Shown: one piece after another, positions 1 through 39,623 of the stretch
Layout of the letters: each line of letters opens with the position of its first letter
Numbering within the stretch: the first letter of the stretch is position 1
DNA from: Limanda limanda
Lineage: Eukaryota; Chordata; Actinopteri; Pleuronectiformes; Pleuronectidae
DNA length: 64,000 nt
NCBI RefSeq assembly: GCF_963576545.1
Contig: NC_083638.1
Coordinates: 20,673,590-20,737,589, forward strand
Direction of reading: 5' to 3'
Program-made: the position numbers and the translations under genes
Notes under the pieces: generated by a model
Seen by the model: the letters and a program-made list of their open reading frames with translations, nothing else
Database searches by the model: none
Told to the model about the DNA's origin: nothing

Positions 1-167
1 CTTTATGTGTCTCATTTAACTCCACCTTTTGCAAATATATTGATGTAAAGATTCTTTTGTACACCTTCAGAAAACATTAAGAGAATAGATCAGTTGCGTA
101 AGTTTTTCTCTCTTATAAAATCTGCCCGTCTATTGGTGAATAAAAGTAGCTTCTATTCTTGGGTTTA
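1..167. other. Non-coding flank, nothing recognised
   Basis: AT-rich single-copy-looking DNA left of the first mobile element. No exon or RNA gene is visible. It ends with the TTA that is repeated on the far side of the element. Confidence 0.5.
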
Positions 168-716
168 AGGCCGGCGCATGCTTCTGCGTCGTCAGGGGCC
201 CGCAGGCACGCAGCTGTAACGCAGGACTCGTTGTCATTCATGGTTCTCCAACCGTTGCCCGTGTTGCCATGCAATTCCCCGCCAGAACACTAGGCGCAGT
301 AATGTTTTTTGTCGAATTCGGCTCTTCTTCGTGTGTTGCACGAAGAAGAGCGATTTATTTACATCGCCACGGCGGCTCCGCAGAGCCTTTTTCTGGCGGA
401 AAAATCCGCCGGTTAGTGACGGGTTATACTAGTGGACATAGTGTCGTATCTCTTCTGCCAAGTGCTCTTCTATCTGGTCTATATTCGTTCTTCTAAATCT
501 TCCGTGGTTTCCGGGCATGAACCGGAAGTGCGACTCCGGAAATCATGTAGTCAGCAGACCAATCACAGCCCTCGCGGCCAGGTGACGCTTGCGGAGCTTT
601 GCCGTCTAGTTAGAAAAATTGGCCGACGCACGTAAGGACGTAAGAAGGGCCGTGAGGGGCCCGGAAGGGCTCCTGCGTCTCCGTTCCCGTGAAAACGCAG
701 AAGCATGCGCCGGCCT
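168..716. mobile_element. PIF/Harbinger-type MITE (non-autonomous)
   Basis: The element is bounded by perfect 22-bp terminal inverted repeats that begin AGGCCGGCGCATGCTTCTGC at the left end and are mirrored at 695-716. It is flanked by the 3-bp direct repeat TTA (165-167 and 717-719). A 3-bp TTA/TAA target duplication is the known signature of PIF/Harbinger transposons. The 549-bp interior is GC-rich, has no transposase-like frame and carries a strong internal hairpin at 321-351. It is therefore a non-autonomous derivative. The superfamily call rests on the duplication and the repeat structure, not on a database match. Confidence 0.85.
321..351. repeat. Perfect 13-bp stem hairpin inside the MITE
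   Basis: GCTCTTCTTCGTG (321-333) and its exact reverse complement (339-351) are separated by a 5-base loop. It lies inside the Harbinger-type element, so it is probably a structural part of that family and not a host regulatory site. Confidence 0.85.
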
Positions 717-719
717 TTA

Positions 720-3040
720 GTCTTTATTTAGGAACCTCTGCTTTTTCATTGAGATCACAAATTATGTGTTGGTTTCCTGGTAGTGATTACACAAGTGGAG
801 GCTTTATTTTCACGTCCGGGATCTCCTAGTTTGATTCCATGAAAGATAATTACCAGTGCCTTCACAGTGTCAAGTCTTCCTGAAACAGGGAGACTAGAAA
901 TGTGCGCTTTTAAGGTCTAAAGTTCTAGAAAGTCTGTGTTTTAGAAGTGCGAGAACGTCAAGGATCTGCCGGATTAGGATCAGTCACTTGTTGTGATGTG
1001 AGCTTAAAGTGCTTCTGACCCCTGGCATGGATGTTGACTTGAATAAGAGCTACACAGAAGTCACGTGAGAAGTATGTATGAAAGTATTGGAAGTGAAAAG
1101 TGTGTGAAGTGTTTGTGCAGACGTGTAGGCTAATGCAATCTGGATATGTGGTATTCCAGAATTTATCTGACAAGAATTCCACCTGAAAAATCCAGCATTT
1201 ACAGCATCTTTGTCTTGAACACATTGTAGATGAAGGCAGCGTGATATAGTCTTTATTGTTTCACTTAACTGCCACTTAAATGGACCCTTATTTAGTCAAA
1301 TTGTGATTTTTGATGGCACAGACACCAGTGTGGAGTGTGTGGTAATGTACAATGTTGTTACGTTGCAACAAGTAGTAAATCACATACACAATGCACATTT
1401 TTTGTGTGATTTACCCTCAAAAGAGACATCTGCTCTCTCCGCCCAAACTGATGAGAACAAACAATTGCAAAAAGTATTGATTTCTCCACATTAATGACAC
1501 GTTAAGACGAGACTTCTTCCATAAATTTGAATTCTTATTGAATTCTCGACCCTGCAAAAATCACAAGGATTTTAGAGGCTTTTTCATCTGTGAGAGAGTT
1601 GACAGTAAAAAAAAAAAAGCGTGTGTTCTTTATCCGTGCACCAGATTTCATGAAAGTCAAGTTTTCTATCTACGGGGAAACGGACTAAAGTAACAGGAAT
1701 AAACATTCCCTCCTTGGCAGAAGCAATAGAAACCGCGAGTTAGCTGATTTGAGGTGGATTTATCCTCCCTCGTCAGACTTACACGCGTCTTATGTGTCAG
1801 CACATGATAAGAGTTTAAGATTACTTATGCAAATCTCTCTCTCGGGAACCGAATTTCTCGCTTCTGATTTGCCTTTCTTTTTTTTCTTTTTTTTTTTTGG
1901 TGAAGAAGTTGTGGAACCTCTGGTTTCTGCGACAGCGCCTGTACAGGGTTGGCATGTTTTCAGGTGTCGTGGTGCTGTTTGTCGTGCCGCGGCAGCCTGC
2001 AGTGCAGTGGGTGTCTGGGGGCTAGACAGCAGCTGTGTTGAGCAGAGTGTTGGTGACAGTTTGTCTGTGGCAACAGCACCTGGCTCTGTTTAGAGAGTGA
2101 TTAGGAGAGTCCCAAGCAGCTCCCCATACTGTTTACACAAGGAGCCTGGAGTTAAAGGTGACCCACTTTGCATTTCCTTATCAACAGCCCACATTGATAG
2201 CTTTGAATAGCACAGAGTGTAGGGAGGCCTTTGCATGGGTTTACATAGTTCCCCATTAGAGAGAATGGGATGCGTTAAAATGGGCGAGGCCTGGATTTGA
2301 CTTGCGTTACAACAATGTCCCGAGGTGGTATGAAAATGTGGCCGCGCTCACCACTCTTTTTGTGTGTCACCGCTCACCAAAGCAGGGTTTGTTGTGTGGT
2401 CGGACTTGCTCGTACCCTCCGTCTGCCTCTGTGTCTCCCTTCCCTTTGTCTCTGTCTCGGTCTTCTGTCCTCCTGTCTCCCCAGCTGTAACTCCCTCCAT
2501 GTGTCTGTGTCGGTTTCGTGTTAAGCCCTGTTTGACGGCTTCTCCCCTCAGGATGGACAGAGTAGGTGTGAGTGATTGTGTGTGTCTAAGCATCCCCTGC
2601 GGTGTGTAAAAACTGGTAGCAGAGGTAGGCTGTAAATGTGATGACCGGTGAAGACAGCTGAACAAACAGGTCATAAAGTATTCATCTGCAGGGAAGACGG
2701 ACAGACAGTGGGGTGGACACACAGATGGATTCAAAGGCAGGGGAAGAAGTTGCAGAGAAGAAGATATCTGGTGAACTAGAAAGTCCTGACTTTTGTTCTC
2801 AGGCCTAAAGCTTTTTGCTCCATATTTAACTGATAAAGCTGCTTTTCACTTTGTGTGTGTTTGCTCTGTGTGTGTGTGTAAGAGAGAGCAAGCCTAACCT
2901 GCTCCGTAAGCTGTGCCTGTTTAGACTCATGTCCCCATGTCACTCCGCATTGCCATTAAACAGTACTTAATTCATAGCCACAAGGTATTTTGTGGTTGTG
3001 TGCAAACTTGTACTTCTTTGTGAGGACCATTTTGGCTGCT
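720..3040. other. Intergenic, no gene seen
   Basis: Open frames here are short, low in complexity and lack splice context or recognisable domains. There is a poly-T tract near 1880-1900 and a small TG tract near 2850-2880. I see nothing else that can be supported. Confidence 0.5.
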
Positions 3041-3049
3041 CCTCACTTT

Positions 3050-3345
3050 TCCGAGGGTTAAAACTTGCTTTTACCTCCGCCAAGGCACAACGGTCCCCTT
3101 GTGTCAACACATTTAAATTCAGTAGATTCAGATTTTTATTTGGATCTGCACCAAATTGCAAACACCGTCCCCTGAACATGCCTGCTTAGTTTCATCAGGA
3201 TCCATGAATTTTTTTCTGAGAAATCAATGAAGTTTATAACAATGTGCTATCTCACAATGTCAAAAAATATATCCCTGGATTCACTCTCACATTCCAATCT
3301 GCACGACCACATTTTCTCTGACCCATACCTCAGCCAAATTTTTTA
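3050..3345 (+). repeat. Degenerate LINE-tail-like interspersed repeat
   Basis: The segment contains the phrases 'cctccgccaagg', 'tggatctgcaccaaattgc' and 'tagtttcatcagg', then a 'ctcacaatgtcaaa' motif. Related wording recurs at 63170-63400 (ctcacaatgttaaag, aagtttcatgaaaatc) and more weakly at 56490-56600. Recurrence in one window and resemblance to common fish LINE-derived repeats support a dispersed repeat. The family is not assigned. Confidence 0.5.
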
Positions 3346-4322
3346 ATCGCTCAAATATAAACTTTATATGAACAATTAGACATAATTGACACACTACAGA
3401 AATGTTTGACTATAGACAATAATTGCAACCACAATAAAACTTGTTAGACACTGCATCAAATATAGGCCTGATATCTAATAATTGCAGGAGGAGGTTGTGG
3501 GAATGGTATGTAAACAAGGGCTGGTCCCAAACTGCGTTCAAAATCAGACAGTTATTACAGTTAGTCTCTGTAAAACCTGCTGGTTCACAGAAAGTCAATG
3601 AATTTTGACCCCAATGTGTAGACTCAAGCATCTCTGTAACGCCGCTCTGTGTATATGAAACATCGCTCAGCTTTATCTCAACGTTTACCTCCACGTGTAG
3701 AGATACACGTAGAGACACTTAGAGATAGGCTGTCAACATGAAAACAGGCTTGGCTTGAATCCAGATTTACGAGTGTTTCACTGATGTTTGTTTCATTGGT
3801 CGTGGTTTGTAGGGCTGAATGTAGATATGAATGTGCAGTGTTGTGAAAACTGAATTTCCTCTTCCTGGACCACAAACTAACCAGCTATCTGTAGGTGTAG
3901 ACATGTATGTAGCAAGCAGAAGTTAACAAGTATCTATTCCCATCAATAGATACACAAATTAATCTGCTTTTTTCTCTTTCTTGTAATTTTGCTCGATTTC
4001 TCAAAGTGACCGTTGATAAGAGCTGTTCCAGTCACACTTTCTCTTTCTCTGTATTGGCGAGTCCCATGCTTCAAGACCCGGTTCCCAGAACTACGCTCGA
4101 GACACGCTCTCCAAGCCAGTGTGACTTCATTTAGCAGATCGGCACTGGAGTAATCGGCAGCAAGTTTTCCACAATGTTTACTCTGTTTGTATTCTCCATC
4201 TCCACTTTTGATTAAATTATCTGAGGGGAACTGAAAGAAAAAAAAGAAAAGAAAAAGCTTCCTATTCACTCAAGTCGGTCTTGCTACATTTACCAGACCA
4301 AAGCATGTTCTAGATATCTTTA

Positions 4323-4365
<43 letters not shown>

Positions 4366-5280
4366 TGTGTGTGTGCGTAGCTGATGTTTGCCGCTGTCGT
4401 TGTCATACCGCAGGGCCTGATAAGCTCTGGCCAAACAAACACAACACAGGCAACATGAGAGCAGCAGATAAGCGAATCATACACACACTCTGTTCAGACC
4501 ATACTTGACTATTGCCCTCACCAAATAGGGCCTCTTTCATTCAGAATTTTTGTGTTGCGTGTGTGTCAGCACGTATCATATAGTGTGCGACTGAGTCCAT
4601 CTGTCTTGTCTTTCGAGTCATCCTCTAACTGTATAACCCAGCATTGTGCTAAAGGCTACTCTTCAACAAAGCCCTTTTCTTTTGCTATCACATCATCATC
4701 TCTCTCTTTGCCTCTATCTGTCTGCTTCTGTCTCTCAGAGGACGTCTGCCTCTCTCGCTTCCTCCGTTTCCCTCCCTCTCTCTCTCTCTCGCTCTCTCTC
4801 TCCGAGATATCTGCTACATCAGCTGACTGTCATATTGTGTGTGTCTGTTTGTTAGCGTGCCTCCTTGTGTATGAGAGCAAGGTCAGATATGTGCCTGAAG
4901 AAGTGAAGTGGGTCTTGTGGTCATTTGTTTTAATCAGCTCATGAACGGAGCTGCGGGCCTGTGTCGGCGGAGGCCACATTTGTCATGTGAAAAAGTGCTC
5001 TCACAGGAGGTCTCGTTGCCAGGTAGACTTGTTTTTATCTGGCTGGTATTTGCACAACTACAGGGTATCCATCTTGGGCTCTGGTCCCCTTTTTATTTTT
5101 GTTCATATCACGGTTTCACATCTTCCATGTGTTGTCTCTTTTCTCAGTTTCAGATCAACCATATACGTTTCCTTTTTGCACTGCAACTGACTGACAATAA
5201 ATCGCAATTAAGTCAATGAAATTTGAACGCAATTTAATTTAGCTGTAGTTAAAATCTTTTGAAGAACTGCATTTTGGAAA
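3346..5280. other. Intergenic, no gene seen
   Basis: This stretch holds a TG microsatellite (separate entry), a TC-rich tract at about 4770-4802 and otherwise unremarkable AT-rich DNA. No exon with flanking splice sites and a recognisable protein is present. Confidence 0.45.
4326..4376 (+). repeat. (TG)n microsatellite
   Basis: Pure TG runs from 4326 to 4363, then an interrupted copy to 4376. Confidence 0.95.
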
Positions 5281-5284
5281 ACTG

Positions 5285-5465
5285 TTAAGTAAGGTTGCAA
5301 CTAGCTAATATTTCCATTATTGATTTTTTTTTCAATCCTAGAGCCTAAGTCCTTGTCTGTTGATGAAAATGAGACTTAACATAATTGACTTCAACGATCA
5401 AATGCCTTTCAAAATAGTTGTTGATTGTTTGATCCATTAATTAATTAATCATTTCAGTTCTACTC
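5285..5465. repeat. Degenerate fish interspersed repeat (TTGCAACTA family)
   Basis: It starts 'aaggttgcaactagctaat' and ends 'ttaattaatcatttcag'. A similar AT-rich pattern appears at about 37370-37560 inside a gse1 intron. The pattern resembles a common teleost dispersed repeat, but the copies are too decayed to classify from sequence alone. Confidence 0.35.
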
Positions 5466-6825
5466 TTAAGCAAAAATTATGTCAGACCTGTTGAAACTGT
5501 GCATATTTTATCTTCATATTTTCCTCCCCAAGCTCCTTTTCAAGGATGGGTCAGTGATTCATTTTGTTCTTTATTTTTGAACAGCACAGATTCCACTGTT
5601 CACTTTGTTTGAACTGTTTTGACCCTTAACATGTTTTTAAATTACATAATTTTCAATGAGCTTCTATTCAGTCTTTTTGGCTACTCGCTGAGACGTGTGG
5701 CTATGGCGACAGCAGGTTGTCTCCAGCTCACCCAGATGAAAAGAGGCTCACTCATCAGACTGAACAACACCCAACCATTCAGACATGTACGAGCAGGAGC
5801 ACACACTCGTTATACCAATTACAAGATTTCAACAGGGCAACTCACAGCAGCCGGACCCTGCAATGGAAAGTCAAGTGTGTGCGGTGCGTGTGTCGGTAGC
5901 CTATGTGTGTGTGTGTGTATCTGCGTTCGTGTGCGATGAAGTCTCTTAGGAGTAGGGAGCCATGCAGAGTACTTGGAGTGCTAATTAGGCAACCACAACC
6001 CAGCAGAGTACATCACAGGGAGAATAGAGGGGAGAGGGAGAGAGGATGAAGAAAGGAGTGTGTGGGGAAGCCAGCAAAAAAACAGCGCTCATCTCCTGAG
6101 GTGGCTTGCGAAGTGAGAGATGAGGAGGGAAGAAAGGGAGGATGTTGAAAGACGATAACAACTGAAATATGTTACATGCGGAGAGTTTGACAGTACTGAA
6201 CAATAGGGTTTATCTGGCCGTGTGGGACGTGACATACAAGCTGTCCGTGTGTATGTACACGTTGGTGTGGCTGAAGGTTCACCAACGACTATCACAGGTG
6301 CAAAAACCATGATAAGCTCCATGGCAGCCCCTCTTTTGTACGTGTCCCTTCTTCTTCTCTTTGTGTTTTGGGTTCACGTGAAGTCTCCAACATCTGTCAA
6401 TCCTCTCCGAGAGCAACACTGCCGCGTTTTCCTGTCTCTCTGTAGCAGGTGATTAAAAGAGAGAGTCAGTGATGATGATGAGGATGATGAGGATGATAAT
6501 GAGTCAGAGCTTCCTCCTCTGCCAGTGGAACAGCTGGGCTGGGGTTGAGGCTGGCCCTCACATCAGGGGAGTGGCAGGGCTGCTTCCCCCTCAGCGAGAG
6601 GCTGCAGAGGGGCACAGCCACCCAGGCAGCAGCTTGACTCCCGGGGCATGGACCACAAAGAGCCAGAGACACAGACAGAAGGCACTTACGTATGTCTGTT
6701 TGTGTGACTGTGTGTGTGTTCACACACTACCAAGCAGCGTTGTGAAGCGTAACCAGACTGTTCTGTCGTACGCCCACACCGGTGTCTCAGAGAACACAAC
6801 CACACACTCGGCAGATGACATGCGG

Positions 6826-6842
6826 CACACACATACACACAC

Positions 6843-6886
<44 letters not shown>

Positions 6887-6889
6887 ACG
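6826..6889 (+). repeat. (CA)n microsatellite
   Basis: CA repeat with a few interruptions; the longest pure part is about 6848-6881. Confidence 0.95.
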
Positions 6890-7296
6890 CAAGCCAAGGA
6901 ACCCCGACCACAGTCGCTATGTAATTAACAGACATAGGAAATGGCGCTGCTGGGGTGGGTGAGTCGGATGCATGGAGGAGGAGAGCAAGGGAAATTATCT
7001 TGGCTCGTGCCTACCCTCAAGACACACACTCTGTGTCTGTTTTTGTGAGCGTGTGCGTTTGTGTGTTGAAAGAGAGCAAGGTGAAGAGAGGGGGAGAGCG
7101 ATGCCGGCTGGTCTTTTGAAATCTCAGTGTTTTTGTTGCGAGCTGCTGGCAGGCAGGTTGGAGATCGAGTGGAAGAGAGGAAGAGAAGCGGGAGGTGAGG
7201 GATGAATAATAAGGTGTGCGCTCACATGCACACCCACATACATACCGTATCATTTAAAGCCGCTCAAGGTAAAAGAGGCAGACTGCTCTCTTTACT

Positions 7297-7298
<2 letters not shown>

Positions 7299-7350
<52 letters not shown>
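7299..7350 (+). repeat. (GT)26 microsatellite
   Basis: 52 bp of uninterrupted GT. Confidence 0.95.
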
Positions 7351-7352
<2 letters not shown>

Positions 7353-8085
7353 TCAAGACAGTGAGAGTGAGCCAGGTCAGAGGGAGATGTACTCTGTTCT
7401 CTGCTGTAGCTCTATAATGGAGGCCTGCTGTATAATGACATCTCAGACAGAGGCAATAATGTGTGTCTGTCTGTGTGTGTGTGTCTCAGCTTTTTCATTG
7501 ATCTGTGCCTCTTTGTCTCCCTTTTCTTGTTCTCTCCTTTAGTCTTTCCATTCCCTCATTCTCCAGTGGAATTGTTCACTTTGATTCCTCAGCTCTGCAG
7601 CCATAATGCTGCCGTTTCAGGGTTTCTCTGATATCAAATTTTGTCTTGCGTGTGAAGTAAAAGAGCTGGCACGCATGCGCACATGCAGGAGTTAGCAGGT
7701 GTGCACACATGCACACACACACACACATCTTATTCTACGGTGCCTCGGGGTAGATTGCTCTGACATCTCATCTCAGAAGTCAAACAAACTTGGAACTACC
7801 CAGGCAGGTTTATCCTGCTGTGGTCCTGGATACTGCGTGTGTGTGTGTGTGTGTGCATGCACAAGACTGACAGTATACCATACATCTGTTTGCACAGTAT
7901 AAGTCTAGGCCCTAACATCCTTGTGTATGAGCATGTCTAGCTGTTGTTGAAGCCAGGTTCCTGTTCTTCTTGTTTAATCTACATGAACCACCTTTTCTTT
8001 AACAATCAGCCGATGTTCTTCCTTTTATGCCACCTTCAGAGGCTTCTTATAGATACTGTACACAAGCTCTATTTATAGACAGTAT

Positions 8086-8513
8086 ATCACTTAAGTAGTG
8101 TCCAAATTCAGCGGCCGTATCCTTTGGGGGACCTGGTCTGCGCAGCCTACGTTGGCTGCATCCTCCGATGGCCTCACATACGGGTCGGTCGAAACCAAAT
8201 TGAGATGGTCTGGTCTTTCCATTGCGTCACCAGCTTGTCCTGACCTTACAGCCAGAGCCGAATTACAATGTTACAAACAAAAACATTTTTTAGTTAATTG
8301 AATATGTTGAATAGATGTGTTTTTAACTGGGCCGGGAAGGATCCACCCGGTGGAGCCTCCATTGCTCGGGGATAGAAGCACACATATGTCCGCCACATTT
8401 GGAAGAGCCTTCATATTGGTACAGCTTAGTGTCTCTGCTGTGACTCTGGTCTGCAAATGCGGCTTCGGAAGGATGCAGCCACCGAATTGAGACACAGCTT
8501 TAAAGTGTTGCTC
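8086..8513. mobile_element. MITE with degenerate terminal inverted repeats
   Basis: The left end reads 'gtgtccaaattcagcggc' (from 8098). The reverse complement of the right end reads 'gtgtctcaattcggtggc' (from about 8492), and the similarity extends outward through CACTTAA-like bases on both sides. The roughly 420-bp interior has no transposase-like frame. I cannot define a target duplication, so the superfamily is left open. Confidence 0.5.
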
Positions 8514-8866
8514 TTGTCAGCCACAGACTCTACATGCTTCCTGCTTTTGTGCAGGCAGTTGTACTTGCTATCTTTTTTAAAGCTCACTTAAGGTTGAAGC
8601 TCAGTAATACGGATGTGGTAGTGGCTATTGTTCCCATATTACATCCTGTTTTGCTGGGTTGGTTTCATGCATATTGCTGCATCACTGGCATTTTAGACAC
8701 CCCCGTTTTTCTGCCTTCAGTCAGAAGTTTCCCTCAGGCTGACTCCCCTTGTATCGGTGGAACAGCTTCTAACTCCGAATCAGCTGAGCGGATGGTTGAC
8801 CTTCATTTCTGAAGATCTGTGCTGTGCTGCTACCGGTGACTGTGATCGGAGATCATGATCTGAATA

Positions 8867-8906
8867 ATAAGGGACATCTTCAGGCACGGCAAAAGATGTC
8901 CCTTAT
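8867..8906. repeat. 14-bp perfect inverted repeat (hairpin)
   Basis: ATAAGGGACATCTT (8867-8880) pairs with its exact complement at 8893-8906 across a 12-base loop. The function is unknown. Confidence 0.8.
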
Positions 8907-8909
8907 CTT

Positions 8910-9905
8910 GATGATATGATCTGGCTGCTGATCAAACACTAACATCACCTCCAGCTTCTCGACTCACCATATCTTGTTTTCTAGTCTTCTTCCTTGCAGT
9001 ATTTAAAAGCGGTCTGCTGACCAAAAAAAAAAAAGCTAAAAATATCCACATCACAACACGTAACATCAGTTGTTTGGTTATCGTCATCACAAATTGGGCT
9101 TATCTTCCGGTTGCTGCTTCATCATTAAAGCCTACCGGTCGGCTGATGGTGAAAACGGTTTAAAGTGATGCAGCATTAAGTGTTGGTTTGATAACAGCTC
9201 TGACAACAATTAGGATACAATTTGTTAGAGTGGAGCAAAACATTGAACCATGCCGCGGCTACACTGACGGTACAGAAGTATTCAGAAGCTGCTATTCACA
9301 GCGCAGCAACACTTTTAGAAATGGTGCTTTAGTCGCCTGCTCCGCACGTGTGGAGCCAACCAGTGTATTTCAATGACATTTTCACTGCTCATTTGAGGGC
9401 AGACACTGACCGGTTTGGCTCCTCTCCTAAGCAGGACCACAATATTGTGGCATGCCTAAAGTATGCTATACCAAGCCACTGAAAAAGAGACATCTGCTGC
9501 TCCAGTGAAGAGAGGCATGGATACTCAGTGTAGTTACAGGCAGGACAGTGAACAGTGTACTGTTGGACTTGATCAAGCCAGGTTGGTGGCTGGATCCGAC
9601 AGATTGGCCAGCAGCACTGTGCAGCTAGTTTTAACGAGCTGATAGGCAAATCCCTTCCTGGTTAAAGATTAACCAATCGCTCGAGCTGCCGCTGCATTAT
9701 CTCCCTACTGGCCGGGGCATACAGGAGCCAAGAGGATTTACTTTATACGCTTGTGTGTGTGAGAGAGAGAGTAATCTGCATTCCAACCAGCCACAGGGTG
9801 GAACTGTGTGTCAGTGTGTTTGTTTGACTATAGAGTTCATGATCGGCTTTAGTCCCAGCAGGGTGTTAAAACTGTGTGTTTTACTGTATGCCATTTAGCA
9901 GTCAA
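8910..9905. other. Intergenic, no gene seen
   Basis: Mixed single-copy-looking DNA without a supported exon. Candidate frames are short and carry no recognisable domain. Confidence 0.4.
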
Positions 9906-9909
9906 TCTG

Positions 9910-12230
<2,321 letters not shown>

Positions 12231-12503
12231 AGGAGGAGGAGGAGGAGGAGTGAGGGAGAGTGTGAGGAGGGGGGGGGTGCCGAGGTCATGTGACATCGCA
12301 GCAGCTGCTAGGCTAAGAATTTCTGTTTTCTCAGTCAGAGAGAGAGAGAGAGAGAGAGAGCAAAGAGGGGAGAGATAGGCGGCGTGTGTGGTGTGTTGCT
12401 TTGTTAGATAAGCTCTAAACGGTCTTTGTGAGCGGCACGGAGAGACAGGAAGACGGGCAGGGAGGAGGGAAAGAGGTTGGACGGGGCGAGAGCAGATAGA
12501 CGA

Positions 12504-12535
<32 letters not shown>

Positions 12536-12547
12536 GGGAGCAGGAAG
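12231..12547 (+). promoter_or_regulatory. gse1: Possible gse1 promoter / 5' UTR
   Basis: The stretch holds GGA repeats, the palindrome GTCATGTGAC at 12285-12294, and two GA tracts (about 12336-12360 and 12505-12535). It lies immediately upstream of a frame with a strong start context that ends at a good splice donor. Long GA/CT tracts are common near vertebrate transcription starts. The call is inferred from position and composition only; no start site can be read directly. Confidence 0.3.
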
Positions 12548-12646
12548 ATGGTTTGTGTCCTGTCGGCGTCTGCCGGTGTGTGCTGGGCCGGGCTCAGCGT
12601 GAAGATGCAGCCGTGGGGGATCCAGGCAGCTCCGTTCCTTTGTGCA
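12548..12646 (+). other. gse1: Candidate gse1 5' exon with upstream ORF
   Basis: An ATG in strong context (A at -3, G at +4) opens a 33-codon frame that reaches the donor GCA|GTAAGG at 12647. If this exon splices to the acceptor at 14341-14342, the frame reads one more alanine codon and then TGA. That TGA overlaps the gse1 ATG as ATGA. The frame would then be an upstream ORF and not an N-terminal extension of gse1. No homology is recognised for the peptide. The donor quality and open frame are seen; the splice and the regulatory role are inference. Confidence 0.35.
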
Positions 12647-13480
12647 GTAAGGAGCTTTGGCCACGCTTTTAATCTATTGGGGGGGGGGGGGGTCATGAAC
12701 CACTGCCAGACCTCCGGATGTGTGCCTCTGTGTGTGTGTATTTGTGCTTGTCTATTTCTTCTCTCACGTGCATATGTGTGTCTGTTTGTACTCTGCTTTT
12801 GTGTTTGTGTTTGTGTGTGCGGTTGATACAGACTTGAAATACACTCTGCTCTGTCTCTGTAGTGTGTTTTTGTAAAAAGTTTTGTGTGTAATGTGTATTT
12901 ACTTAAACTCTCTTCTCACACTTTTGCTGACTTTCTCTTAAAAACAGAAGGATCAGCAGCAACAGCAGCATCACTCTTAACATCACCACAAAGTCACATT
13001 ATTGGACCGGGCAGTCTGTGTCTCTGTGTGTGTGTGTGTACGTGTTGTGCTTGTTTGCCAGCCGCTCAATGGCGTAGTGTGTGTTGTTCAGACAGTACTC
13101 ATTGTTAATTCCATTATTAATTGTGTGCTGGGTTCATTCAGAGTGCACCGGGTTACATGGAGGGTACAGGCAGGACAACTTAAGAGGTGTTAGGGAATGT
13201 TGTTCACTCTCTCATGCCTGGCGTGCCGCTGTGTGTGTGTGTGTGTCCGTCCCCACTAAAACACACACATACAGGGTGCTGGGCCTCCGCTCTCTCCTCA
13301 GGAGGGCACATTATCTTTTTATACCCCTGTTACACTCTTTGGTATTCTCAGATACACCTCCTCCTGATCTAATTGTGCTATTGATGCACTGTTTGGTTGA
13401 GAAGTTATTGTGTTAGTCTGCACTTTTCTTTGAAATCTGATTTAAGTTGGATTCTGAACCAACCCAAGCACGTGTATGTG

Positions 13481-13521
<41 letters not shown>

Positions 13522-14342
13522 GTGTGTTTGTGTATACGACACAAGTCTGAATGAATGAGTGGATGAATGAATGTGTTTCCCATGAACATGTAGGACTATC
13601 ACACAACGCTCTGGCATTTGGGGTTTCCACTGACCGAGGGGCTGTCAACACGGTGTCACCTTTCAACACACACACACATACACAGGAAGGAAAGGGACAG
13701 CCGTCTTAACCCTCCTCACCCTTTCTCCCCCCCCTCTCCCTCCAGCCATCACTGAGCTCTGATAAATCTGAGGTAATAGGATGACAAGAAAGTTTTCAGC
13801 AAAATGTTTGAATGTGTCAAAGGATGAAATTCAGAAATATCCAGCTGGCACAAGTTGTCATTTAAAAAAACAAGGGATGAATAAGTGTGATTACACAGAA
13901 GTAGAAACAAACACTAAGTAGGAAATAGTTGCTCTGGTTGTGTTGGTGCATGCGCAGTCGAGGTGTTGTGTAAACTCTGTGACCATGGTCCTCTCTGGCA
14001 GACACGCAGCCAGACTGGAGCTCTTTGACCAAGGGAAGGGTGACCTGCCCTTCCAACCTCTCACCTCTGACCCTAAGCCATACAACTAAAGACCCTCAGC
14101 CCCTCACACCACCCTCCCCATCCCTCCCAGCTGTCGCACACGGACACCCAGCACCACACTCTGTCCTCACTATCATGTGTTTGAGCCAGCAGCTACGTGC
14201 ACTTTTATCTGTTTTCGCATACGTTTGTCCTCATTGGTCTTTTTCCACGTCTTGTAGAACATGTGTGTTTCTCCAGAGGCCCGAGGGCAGCGTTGGATAT
14301 TAAACCTCTCCCATTCTTTTTTTTCCACTGTCCGTTCTGTAG
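12647..14342 (+). other. gse1: Putative 5' intron of gse1
   Basis: If the upstream exon is real, this 1.7-kb stretch is its intron (GT at 12647, AG at 14341-14342). It holds a G12 run near 12680 and a TG tract at 13485-13527. No other gene is seen. Confidence 0.3.
13485..13527 (+). repeat. (TG)n microsatellite
   Basis: TG repeat, pure for 13485-13516 and then interrupted by one C. Confidence 0.95.
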
Positions 14343-14344
14343 GC

Positions 14345-39623
<25,279 letters not shown>

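Larger units (their letters stand above)
5470..8080. other. Intergenic, microsatellite-rich, no gene seen
   Basis: The region contains CA and TG tracts (listed separately), a GATGAT run near 6471-6500 and purine-rich DNA near 7070-7200. Long frames here are produced by the dinucleotide repeats and are not genes. Confidence 0.45.
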
